A model generated the notes under the pieces. That model saw nothing but the letters and a program-made list of their open reading frames with translations. It had not been told where the DNA came from and ran no database searches. Positions 29,301-37,596 of a stretch of 64,000 nucleotides of DNA are shown here, piece after piece. Source of the stretch: Oscillatoriaceae cyanobacterium M7585_C2015_266 (lineage in GTDB: Bacteria > Cyanobacteriota > Cyanobacteriia > Cyanobacteriales > Oscillatoriaceae); contig DVEG01000011.1 of the NCBI GenBank assembly GCA_015295835.1, positions 62,001 through 126,000 of the forward strand. Direction: 5' to 3'. The first letter of the stretch is position 1. The number at the start of each line of letters is the position of its first letter. The translations under genes were made by a program, and so were the position numbers.

Positions 29301-30272
29301 TACTTTGAAGTAGAAGATACAGGCATCGGTATTCCTAAAACTGAATTAGAAAAAATCTTTGAACCATTCTCGCAAATTAGAACCGGCCAATCCCAAGAAG
29401 GTACCGGTTTAGGTTTGGCAATTGCACGAAAATTCGTACAGCTTATGGGGGGCGAACTAACTGTTAGTTCTCAATTGAGGCGCGGCAGTATTTTTAAGTT
29501 TGATATTCAAGTTTTATCGGGTTCTGAAATCGAAACGAAAACTCAGACAACCCGCAGAGTTATAGCCCTCGAACCTAACCAACCTCGCTACCGGATTCTG
29601 ATTGCAGACGCTCAACAAGACAACCGCCAACTGCTGATTCAGTTACTTTCTCCCCTTGGCTTTTCTCTCGCAGAAGCCAAAGACGGCATTGAAACTTTAA
29701 ATTTATGGCATAGTTGGCAACCCCACCTAATTTTTATGGATGTACAAATGCCCGGTATTTCCGGTATCGAGGCAATAAAGCAGATTAAAGCTATGGAAGC
29801 AGAATCTTGTTGGCCAACAAGGCAAGGGCCAAAGCATAAAACGGCGATCGTGGTTATTACCGCTTACAGCTTTGCGGAAGAAAAAACCACGATTTTAGAG
29901 GCTGGTTGCGATGATTTCATCAGCAAGCCGTTCCGAGAATCAGAAATTTTTGAAAGCTTGACAAAATATTTAGGAGTGCGCTATGTTTATGAAATACTAG
30001 AAGAATCCGTTTCTGAACCGGAAATGATAGCACTTGAGCCAGCAAAATTGGCTGTTTTACCTCCAGATTTAATCGAACGCTTAGAAGAAGCAACTATTCG
30101 CGCTAGCTTGAATAATATCTATAACATCATAGATGAAATTAGCAGAATAAACTCGAATACTGCTGAGGCATTGAAGTATTTAGTTGGGAATTTTGATTAT
30201 GAAAAAATTTTAATAAATATTGAAAAATCAAAAACTCAAATAAAAAATAGAAAAAAAAAGGGAAGAAGGTAA
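26382..30272 (+). CDS. Membrane hybrid histidine kinase: four PAS, GAF, HisKA-HATPase, receiver
   Basis: This 1296-residue protein starts with two membrane helices (about 25-45 and 57-76). Four PAS/PAC units follow (about 112-620), with linkers such as VLDISDRKHAE and GTAMDISDRKRAE. A phytochrome-like GAF lies at about 640-790; the cysteine position used by cyanobacteriochromes is Gly721 in LTGYEIQILEQFQ. The kinase core has phospho-acceptor His819 in [15 protein letters not shown] and [14 protein letters not shown]. The receiver holds Asp1120 in FMDVQMPG and the Lys in FISKPF, but its acidic pocket reads ADAQQDNR, so one of the usual two acidic residues is Ala. The downstream kinase gene starts one base after the stop. 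Confidence 0.93.
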   Translation: MRILLNLINPEIKYNIIKYSVLLRIILIVFLLAIIAVGLGEYLSYKNEQQGFEYLAEIVLIVVAIGIGIFIGKHVLTEHKAPQSKLNDISGNTTAIGAEKNICKNIILDCYLQKIAASLPGFIYIYVRRHDGSFAFEYVSMGVTEILEVTPYEALADATVLTSKIHPDDIENYLEVVNKSMKNMQPFQHEWRYITPSGKLKWLQSSSRPEKRENGEIVWYGVLLDITARQSATEEAWRQSEYRLQQIATASPGVIYAVVEYPEGPACYEYLSPAFEEIHEVSIAEAQKNPKITLNQIHPEDLAGYQQAVANALKNWELFKYEWRIITPSGKIKWIQGRSRPQKRENGEIVWYGIVLDISDRKHAELLLKERETRLRLAMEVSKASAWERNLQTDELLFTSTSNEQETVTIPYSKIIEQVHPDEREKLQRANEEAIAQRKGFEIEYRVINPENPSEWRWLQVTARVLVDGAGKPTSMIGMSVDITERKLAEEALRKSEFNLCAAQKVAHIGSWEFDLVTRKTTWSKELFHIYGLDTNRDSPQYPDNLKYIHPDDLQLYQTEIIEPARAGKSFKADLRIIRPSGEIRYIEFRGETIFNEQGEKTHIIGTAMDISDRKRAEIALRESWEREKTLFQITQKMRSLNLETIFQNVTLELRTNLACSRVSIYRFNPDYTGQFIAESVAPIWVNIVSHNVYSIWQDYYRYQQQEIITINDIYQAGLTGYEIQILEQFQARACCVVSIYTGEKIWGLLSAYQNNVCRQWKSEEIQIITQVSIQLGIAIQQAELFAQIQNQSRQLQQAAAAAEAANRAKSAFLANMSHELRTPLNAILGFAQLLSKSPRISPAEQENIAIINRSGQHLLALLNDVLEMAKIEAGRFTLNEQNFNLYRLLEDLEKMFSLPAIKANLQLKFYRTEEVPEWIQTDEIKLRQVLINLIGNAIKFTEKGIITIRVSVVKREKALEKTVDKNSDRYSLYFEVEDTGIGIPKTELEKIFEPFSQIRTGQSQEGTGLGLAIARKFVQLMGGELTVSSQLRRGSIFKFDIQVLSGSEIETKTQTTRRVIALEPNQPRYRILIADAQQDNRQLLIQLLSPLGFSLAEAKDGIETLNLWHSWQPHLIFMDVQMPGISGIEAIKQIKAMEAESCWPTRQGPKHKTAIVVITAYSFAEEKTTILEAGCDDFISKPFRESEIFESLTKYLGVRYVYEILEESVSEPEMIALEPAKLAVLPPDLIERLEEATIRASLNNIYNIIDEISRINSNTAEALKYLVGNFDYEKILINIEKSKTQIKNRKKKGRR

Positions 30273-30273
30273 T

Positions 30274-33200
30274 ATGAAGAGTATAAAAAACGAAGGTAAT
30301 TTAGCTGATATTTTAGTAGTAGATGACGAACTGAATAATTTGCGATTGCTAGTGGATGTATTGAGTCGGCGTGGATATAGAATTCGTCCAGTTAGAGACG
30401 GAAATATGGCTATAACAGCCGTTCGAGCAGAGGCTCCCGACTTAATTTTGTTGGACATTATGATGCCAACAATTGACGGCTATGAAGTCTGCAAAAGGCT
30501 AAAAGCAGATCCCCAAACTGCCAATATTCCAGTGATTTTTTTGAGTGCTTTGAATGAAGCATTTGATAAAGTAAAAGCCTTGGCAGTGGGGGGAGTGGAT
30601 TATATTACAAAACCATTTGAAATCGAAGAAGTAATCGCACGGATTGAGAAACAATTGTATATATGTCAGTTGCAGAAACAGCTCCGGCAACAAAATGAAA
30701 TACTAAAGCAGGAAATCTGCGAAAGAAAGCTATTGGAAGAGAAGTTGAAAGCTTCCGAGGCAGAAATTCGCAGTTTTTTTGAATCGATGACTGATATAGT
30801 CATGCTGGTTGACTCGGAAGGTAATACCGTAAAAGTTGCTCCGACTAATCCCGAAAGATTATATCCGAAGGGTACTAATATTCTAGATAAAACTATAGAA
30901 AAATTTTTTAGCAAACAGCATGAGACATTTTGCAGCTACATCAAGCGCTCGCTAGAAACGCAGCAGGTAATCAATTGCGAGTACAGCTTGAATGTGGGAG
31001 AAGAAAAAGTTTGGTTTTCTGCAAGCGTAGTACCGAATTCAGATAATACAGTAACTTGGGTGGCTAGGGATATTAGCGCTCGCAAAAAAATAGAAGACGA
31101 ACTTCGCATCTTACTAGAAACAACCAAAGCCATCACCCAAGCCCCTGACATCGAAACCGCTCTAGCTAACGTTTTACAGTTAGTCAGTTGTACTATTGGA
31201 TGGGATTTTGCTGAAGCTTGGCTGCCCTCAAAAAACGGCAATTTTTTAAAACTGAGTAAGGGATTTTATTTAAGCGACAAAAGATTAGAAGAATTTCGGC
31301 AATTCAGCAAAAAAATTAAGCTGGCTCCCAACCAAGGATTCGCCGGCAGGATTTGGGTATCTGGCAAGCCAGAATGGATAGAAGATATCTCTCAAATAGA
31401 ATCTTCAAAATTTTTCAGGGCAGAAATAGCCGCTAAAGTAGGCTTAAAAGCTGCATTCGGCGTGCCTGTAGTTGCCGAGGGCAAAGTTTTAGTAATTTTA
31501 GTTTTTTTGAAGCGTAGCGCCAGCAAAGAAGACAAGCGCTTACTCGATTTGGTGACAGCCGTTGCGGCAATAGTGAGTTCACTCATAGAGCGCAAAAAAG
31601 CCGAAACCGCCTTGCGTGAAAGTGAAGAGCGCTTGCAGCTGGCTCTAGAAGGTAGTAATTTAGCTTTGTGGGATTGGAACCTGAAAACAGGTAAAATTTA
31701 TCACGCTCACGCCTGGGAAAATATTATAGGTAATGAAGAAAACGAAATTGAATATACTGTAAAGGCGTTTAAAAAACTGTTGCCTACGGAAGATAAAATA
31801 AAAGTTAAAAAAGCTTTTTATTCGTATTTGCGAGGAGAAAAAGATTATTATGAAGTAGAATTTCGGCTCCGTTCAAAACAAGGCGATTGGAAGTGGATTA
31901 GCTGTAGGGGAAAAATTTCCGAAAGAGATAAACAGGGCAAACCAGTGCGAATGACGGGAACCTACAAAGATATAAGCGATCACAAAGCATTAGAACAAGA
32001 AATAGCCCTGGTACAAGCGAGATTAAATGCCTTTTTTAACGGCGCTCCAGCTGGCATGAATATCATCGATAGCGATTTGCGATTCGTGCAAATTAACGAA
32101 ATTTTCGCCGACTTCAACGGGCTGCCAGCCAACGAGCATATCGGCAAAACAATCCGGGAAGTTTTACCAGAAATAGCCCATAAATTAGAACCATTGTACC
32201 GACATGTTCTGGAAACAGGCGAACCAATTCTCAATCAAGAAATATCTAGAGAAATCCGCAATCAACAAGGCCTTCGCCACTGGTTAGTTTCTTATTTTCC
32301 AATAGCTATCAAAGATAGTGCTCCCTCAAGTGTTGGTTCATTCCTGGTAGAAATAACCGCTCGCAAGCAAGCTGAATTAGAATTGTTAGTAGCGAAAGAA
32401 AGGCTGCAATATCTCCTAGCTGCTTGCCCAGCAATAATTTTTAGCTGCCAAGCACACAGCGATTTTGTGGCAACGTTTATGAGCGAAAATGTTAAAGCTA
32501 TTCTCGGCTACGAGGCGCGAGAATTTGTGGAAAATGCTAATTTCTGGGCAGAGCATATCCATCCAGAAGATCTCAAAAGTATCCTGAGAAAAGAAAATTT
32601 GTTAAATGGGGATTTTGTTGGTTACGAGTATCGCTTTCTAGATGCAAATGGTAATTACCGATGGCTTTATAGCCAGCTTAAATTGTTAAGGGATGCAACA
32701 GGCAATCCGATTGAATACGTAGGCTATTTAATAGATATTAGCGATCGCAAAGCCGCCGAAGCAGCCTTGCGCGAAAGTGAAGAACGCTTCAACCTAGCCG
32801 TATCGGGCACAAATGACGGGCTCTGGGATTGGGATTTGAGAAGCAATCGCATTTATTTCTCCCCAGTTTGGATGCAGCTAATAGGTTATAAACAAGACGA
32901 ATTGCCACCAAATTTCAGCACTTGGTCAGAGCGAGTCCATCCCTCTGATCTCAAAGAGATGATCGCCACAATTCAAGCGCACCTTGACGGTAAAACACCC
33001 CTTTACGAAAACATTCACCGCTTAAAACACAAAGATGGACACTGGTTATGGGTAGAAGCCAAGGCAAAATGCCTGCGCGATCAATATAATTTGCCTTATA
33101 GAATGATCGGCACGATAACTGATATTACCCGGCGAAAACAGGCAGAAGAAGCGCTAAAAGAAAGTGCCGAACGCGAAAAAGTACTTTCTACAATAGTACA

Positions 33201-35217
33201 AAAAATGCGGCAAAGTTTGGATATAGAAACAATTTTTGCCGTCACAACTTCGGAATTGCGGCGGGTGATTAATTGCGATCGCGTCTTAATCTATCAATTC
33301 AATCCCGACTGGAGCGGCACTTTCGTTGCCGAATCAGTTGCCAACGAATGTAATCCCATTTTACAGCAATTCAGCCTGGAAAGCCAAGCAATCTCCGGCG
33401 ATACTTGCGCCGTCAAAAACTTGATCCAAATCAATAATGTTTTCAGCCAAGATACATACTTGCAATCCACACAAGGAGGTATCTACAATAAAGGCGTTCA
33501 TTTAGCTGTTCCCGATATTTACAAAGCCAATTTTGCCCCTTGCTATATCGAAATCCTAGAAAAACTGCAAATCAGAGCATATATCATCGTTCCTATCTTT
33601 TGCGGCAACAAACTTTGGGGGCTATTGGCGGTTTATCAAAATCAAACACCTCGTCAGTGGAAAGAAGCCGAAATATCTACCGTCGTGCATATTGGCAATC
33701 AACTCGGAATTGCCCTGCAACAAGCCGAATTGCTTGAACGCACTAAGAAACAATCCGAAGCCCTGCAAGAAGCATTAGTAGTTGCCGACGCCGCCAACCG
33801 CACCAAAAGTACCTTCATCGCCAACATGAGCCACGAATTGAGAACCCCGCTCAATGCCATTCTTGGCTTTAGCCAAGTGATGCTCCGCGACAATACACTC
33901 TCCCCAGAGCATTATAAATATTTGTCAATTATTAATCGTGCCGGTGAACATTTACTAAACTTAATAGACGATATTTTAGAAGTTTGCAAAATAGAAGCAG
34001 GAAAAACGCCTTTTAAAGAAACCTGCTTTGATTTAAAAAAGATGCTAGACAGTATAGAAAAGATGCTGCAATTAAAAGCAGCTTCCAAAGGATTGCAATT
34101 GGTATTTGAATATAGCGATCGCCTTCCTCAGTTTGTGAAAACTGACGAGAGCAAATTGCGGCAAGTCTTGCTAAATCTCTTAGGAAATGCTATCAAATTT
34201 ACACAAGTTGGCAGCGTCACACTCCGGGTTGCACCAAGCTGCTCGTTATTAGCAGAAGATAAAAGTAGCCAAAAGCTCACCCTTCACTTTGAAGTAGAAG
34301 ATACCGGAGCTGGTATTGCTCCTGAAGAAACTCACCTGTTATTTGAACCTTTCGGACAAACAGAATCCGGGAGAAAATCAGGTCAAGGAACGGGATTGGG
34401 CTTGCCAATTAGCCAAAAATACGTTCAATTGATGGGAGGAGAAATCAGCGTCACTAGCACACCCGGTAAAGGCAGCATCTTTGCTTTTGACATTCAAGTC
34501 GGCATAGCTGATAGCACAGAAGCTCAGGTATTGCAACCTTATTCTAAAATACTTCGCATAGCTGCTAACCAGCCTGAATATCGCATTCTCTTGGCTGAAG
34601 ATATTTCAGAAAATCGCCTGTTTCTATTAAAATTACTAAGTTCCCTAGGCTTTTCCGTTCGCGAAGCTGAAAACGGGCAAGAAACTGTTAAAATCTGGAG
34701 AGACTGGCAGCCGCATTTAATTTTAATGGATATGCAAATGCCTGTTATTGATGGTTATGAAGCAACTAGGCAAATTAGAACCCTAGAGGGAAAAAACCGC
34801 AAAACTATCATTTTTGCCTTGACGGCGAGTGCATTTGAAGACCAGCGAAAAACGATTCTCTCAGCAGGATGCGATGATTTTGTGTGCAAGCCATTTCAAA
34901 CAGATGTTTTATTGGAAAAAATTAGCCAATATCTCGGCGTTCAATATGAATTTGAACAAAAAAGTCTAGAGAGTGAAAAAGAGCAGGAATCGGCAGCAAG
35001 CACAGATATAGAGCAGAAGCTGCTATTAAAAATGCCGCCAGAGTGGAAAGAGCAAGTATACAAAGCCGCATCGGAAGGTAGCGACGATATAATATTAATG
35101 TTGCTAGAAGAATTGCCCTCTAACGCAAATGCTCTTGCTAAAACTCTAAGAGATTTAGCTGAGAATTTTCAGTTTCCAAAAATTATGCAATTGATTGAAG
35201 AAAGCACAAAAAATTAA
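30274..35217 (+). CDS. Giant cytosolic hybrid kinase: receiver, PAS, GAF, four PAS, GAF, HisKA-HATPase, receiver
   Basis: This 1647-residue protein has no membrane helix. The N-terminal receiver (about 10-130) has VVDDELNN, Asp61 and KPF. One PAS (about 150-265), one GAF (about 275-430) and four more PAS units (about 445-960) follow. A second, phytochrome-like GAF (about 975-1165) contains PDIYKANFAPCYIEILEKLQ, with Cys1090 where cyanobacteriochromes attach a bilin. The kinase core has His1187 in [16 protein letters not shown] and GTGLGLPISQKY. The C-terminal receiver has Asp1486 in LMDMQMPVIDGYEA and AEDISENR. It begins one base after the upstream kinase stop, with GAAGGT upstream, so coupling is likely and the pair may form one phosphorelay. 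Confidence 0.94.
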   Translation: MKSIKNEGNLADILVVDDELNNLRLLVDVLSRRGYRIRPVRDGNMAITAVRAEAPDLILLDIMMPTIDGYEVCKRLKADPQTANIPVIFLSALNEAFDKVKALAVGGVDYITKPFEIEEVIARIEKQLYICQLQKQLRQQNEILKQEICERKLLEEKLKASEAEIRSFFESMTDIVMLVDSEGNTVKVAPTNPERLYPKGTNILDKTIEKFFSKQHETFCSYIKRSLETQQVINCEYSLNVGEEKVWFSASVVPNSDNTVTWVARDISARKKIEDELRILLETTKAITQAPDIETALANVLQLVSCTIGWDFAEAWLPSKNGNFLKLSKGFYLSDKRLEEFRQFSKKIKLAPNQGFAGRIWVSGKPEWIEDISQIESSKFFRAEIAAKVGLKAAFGVPVVAEGKVLVILVFLKRSASKEDKRLLDLVTAVAAIVSSLIERKKAETALRESEERLQLALEGSNLALWDWNLKTGKIYHAHAWENIIGNEENEIEYTVKAFKKLLPTEDKIKVKKAFYSYLRGEKDYYEVEFRLRSKQGDWKWISCRGKISERDKQGKPVRMTGTYKDISDHKALEQEIALVQARLNAFFNGAPAGMNIIDSDLRFVQINEIFADFNGLPANEHIGKTIREVLPEIAHKLEPLYRHVLETGEPILNQEISREIRNQQGLRHWLVSYFPIAIKDSAPSSVGSFLVEITARKQAELELLVAKERLQYLLAACPAIIFSCQAHSDFVATFMSENVKAILGYEAREFVENANFWAEHIHPEDLKSILRKENLLNGDFVGYEYRFLDANGNYRWLYSQLKLLRDATGNPIEYVGYLIDISDRKAAEAALRESEERFNLAVSGTNDGLWDWDLRSNRIYFSPVWMQLIGYKQDELPPNFSTWSERVHPSDLKEMIATIQAHLDGKTPLYENIHRLKHKDGHWLWVEAKAKCLRDQYNLPYRMIGTITDITRRKQAEEALKESAEREKVLSTIVQKMRQSLDIETIFAVTTSELRRVINCDRVLIYQFNPDWSGTFVAESVANECNPILQQFSLESQAISGDTCAVKNLIQINNVFSQDTYLQSTQGGIYNKGVHLAVPDIYKANFAPCYIEILEKLQIRAYIIVPIFCGNKLWGLLAVYQNQTPRQWKEAEISTVVHIGNQLGIALQQAELLERTKKQSEALQEALVVADAANRTKSTFIANMSHELRTPLNAILGFSQVMLRDNTLSPEHYKYLSIINRAGEHLLNLIDDILEVCKIEAGKTPFKETCFDLKKMLDSIEKMLQLKAASKGLQLVFEYSDRLPQFVKTDESKLRQVLLNLLGNAIKFTQVGSVTLRVAPSCSLLAEDKSSQKLTLHFEVEDTGAGIAPEETHLLFEPFGQTESGRKSGQGTGLGLPISQKYVQLMGGEISVTSTPGKGSIFAFDIQVGIADSTEAQVLQPYSKILRIAANQPEYRILLAEDISENRLFLLKLLSSLGFSVREAENGQETVKIWRDWQPHLILMDMQMPVIDGYEATRQIRTLEGKNRKTIIFALTASAFEDQRKTILSAGCDDFVCKPFQTDVLLEKISQYLGVQYEFEQKSLESEKEQESAASTDIEQKLLLKMPPEWKEQVYKAASEGSDDIILMLLEELPSNANALAKTLRDLAENFQFPKIMQLIEESTKN

Positions 35218-35219
35218 CC

Positions 35220-37433
35220 TCACTGCCCCTGCAACTTTCTCACCTGTGCCTGAGCATCATTGTAACACGCCGTATTACCGCGATCAAGACACAATTTAGA
35301 AGCTTTCTGCAAATCTTCCACAGCGCCATTTTTGTCTCCTAACTGAGCGCGAATCAAACCCCGCCCATAATAAGCGCCGTCGTGTTCAGGTTTAATACGA
35401 ATAGCTCTTGTATAATCCTCAATTGCCGCTCCTAAATCTCCTAACTCTGAATAAGCCGCCGCCCGATTACTATAAGCACCTGCATCGCTGGGATCGGTAC
35501 GAATGGCACGGCTGAAATCATCTATCGCTCCTGATAAATCTCCTGCTGCTGCCCGTGCTAATCCCCTATTTCTATAGGCTTTGCTATTATTAGGATCCAG
35601 CCCAAGAGCAGCAGTACAATCTTCTATCGCTTTAGTATATTCTCGTAAATTAAATGCCGCAAAACAACGGTTGCTATATGCTATTGCATCATTACGATTA
35701 CGCCCAATAGCAGCAGTACAGTCTTCTATTGCTTTTTTATACTCGCCTAAATTTAAATAAGCTTCACAGCGATTACTATAAGCTTCCGCACCTGCTGGGT
35801 TAATACGAATCGCTTCACTGTAATCCTCCAGTGCACTTTGATAATTTCCCATTGCTAGTCTAACTTTGCCGCGATTAACAAAAGCATCACTGCGATCCGG
35901 TTGAATGCGAATCGCTTGGGTATAGTCGGAGATTGCTCCTTGCGAATCTTCTACCGCCCATCGAGAATTTCCCCTTTCGATATAAGCTTTAGCATCATTC
36001 GGATTTAACTGAATCACCCGCGTCAAATCAGCAATCGCTCCCTGATAATCTCCCAATTCCACAAAAGCCCTTGCCCGTTTTCTATAAGCCTCTCCATCTT
36101 CAGGAACAAGCCTAATTACTTGCCCGAAATCTTTAATTGCCTCCCGATATTCTTTTAAAGCATAGAAAGCAAGCCCACGATTATAATAGGCATTAACATG
36201 ATCAGGAGAAAGCCTGATTGCTTCTGTATAATCTTCGATCGCACCCCGATAGTCTCCCATATCATACTTAGCATTTCCGCGCCGATAGTAACTCTTCGCA
36301 TCATTAGGTTTTAACTGTAGCGCAATTTTTAAGTCTTGTACCTCCCCTCGACGTTTTTCCGCTCCTTCCTGCTCTTCATTATTTCCTATTACCTTTTCCC
36401 CCCCATTGTATTTCAAATTTCCGACTCTGTACTGTATTTGCTCATGTAAACTAAATGTCAATCCCGCCACTGCCAACGTTGCCACTACCCCCGCCCAAAC
36501 GAGCCAATTCATGCGCCATTGCGATATCTTTTCCCTCCAAAATGTTTTAGTTTCTGTAATCGAATTTTGCCAAGCCCCCCTCGACGCAGATGATTCTATC
36601 CTGCTCTCCTGAATTTTTTTCAAATCAGCCAGTACTTCTGTCGCCGACTGGTAGCGAGTAGGCAAATCAGGGCTTACCATTTTATCAATTATATCTGCTA
36701 GTTCTGCACTGACTTTAGCTTTATCCCGCCAATTCACTTGCCTATCCCCGTCATTCAGAGTTGGTAATTCTTCTGCCGTCAAACCCGTCAGTGCTTGAAT
36801 AGCGATCGCCCCCAGCCCATACAAATCGCTGCTTGGCAACAGATTACCCCGGATTTGTTCTGGCGCTCTATAAGCTGAACTTGTGATTGGAGCCCCTTCC
36901 TGACTTACAGGAGCCTGCGCATTTATTGCTTGATAGCCTATTTCTTTAATTCTGCCAAAATCAATTAGCACTAACTTCCCATCCGACTGCCGCCGGATAA
37001 TATTTGTCGGTTTTACATGCCCGTGAATCGCTCCCTGTTGGTGTACAAACTCCAGAATTTCCAGCACTTCTTGCAGCAGACGAATCACCTGCTCTTCACT
37101 CATGCATACCCCAGGCATCATCTCGCTCGCCAGAGATTGACCTGGAATATATTCCTCCACTAAATAAAATTCTTTGTTATCTTCAAAAAAAGCCAGCAGT
37201 TGGGGAATTCGCTCATGTTTAGCCAACTTCTCTAACATTTCTGCCTTTTTTTTCAGCAAAGCGTGAATTACTTGCAGCGTTCTCGCCTGAGTGCTGGGGG
37301 GTTTTAGTTGCTTGACTACACACTGGGGATAACCAGGTCGATGTGTATCTGCAGCCAAATACACTTTTCCAAAAGCGTTTGAGCCGAGAACTTTAATAAT
37401 CCGGTAACGTCGATCCAAAAGTTGGCCAATCAT
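35220..37433 (-). CDS. Ser/Thr kinase-TPR protein with a destroyed catalytic loop (predicted pseudokinase)
   Basis: This 737-residue protein has the architecture of its neighbours: kinase domain (8-275), membrane helix (about 311-331) and ten TPR units. The catalytic loop is HGHVKPTN (137-144) where HRDxKPxN is expected, so the catalytic Asp139 is His and the Arg is Gly. The P-loop is GSNAFG (17-22), with the second glycine replaced by Asn. The ATP-binding Lys41, DFG at 158-160 and YRAPEQI are kept. The adjacent paralogue at 37597 keeps GSGAFG and HRDIKPAN. It probably still folds and may bind nucleotide, acting as a scaffold or regulator. The frame is uninterrupted, so this is divergence and not decay. 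The gene ends two bases from the convergent giant kinase gene. Confidence 0.9.
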   Translation of the reverse strand: MIGQLLDRRYRIIKVLGSNAFGKVYLAADTHRPGYPQCVVKQLKPPSTQARTLQVIHALLKKKAEMLEKLAKHERIPQLLAFFEDNKEFYLVEEYIPGQSLASEMMPGVCMSEEQVIRLLQEVLEILEFVHQQGAIHGHVKPTNIIRRQSDGKLVLIDFGRIKEIGYQAINAQAPVSQEGAPITSSAYRAPEQIRGNLLPSSDLYGLGAIAIQALTGLTAEELPTLNDGDRQVNWRDKAKVSAELADIIDKMVSPDLPTRYQSATEVLADLKKIQESRIESSASRGAWQNSITETKTFWREKISQWRMNWLVWAGVVATLAVAGLTFSLHEQIQYRVGNLKYNGGEKVIGNNEEQEGAEKRRGEVQDLKIALQLKPNDAKSYYRRGNAKYDMGDYRGAIEDYTEAIRLSPDHVNAYYNRGLAFYALKEYREAIKDFGQVIRLVPEDGEAYRKRARAFVELGDYQGAIADLTRVIQLNPNDAKAYIERGNSRWAVEDSQGAISDYTQAIRIQPDRSDAFVNRGKVRLAMGNYQSALEDYSEAIRINPAGAEAYSNRCEAYLNLGEYKKAIEDCTAAIGRNRNDAIAYSNRCFAAFNLREYTKAIEDCTAALGLDPNNSKAYRNRGLARAAAGDLSGAIDDFSRAIRTDPSDAGAYSNRAAAYSELGDLGAAIEDYTRAIRIKPEHDGAYYGRGLIRAQLGDKNGAVEDLQKASKLCLDRGNTACYNDAQAQVRKLQGQ

Positions 37434-37596
37434 TTTCTCAAAAGCGGGGGAGGGTGAGCAGGTATATCAGAAAATAAAATCAAAATTAGTCGCCTCTGTT
37501 CAAGATTTCAATATATATATTATATCCTCAAACTTATAAATTAAAATCTCCAGATGATATATAAAATATGAGGCAAAAAAACTACAGATTGTCTGT

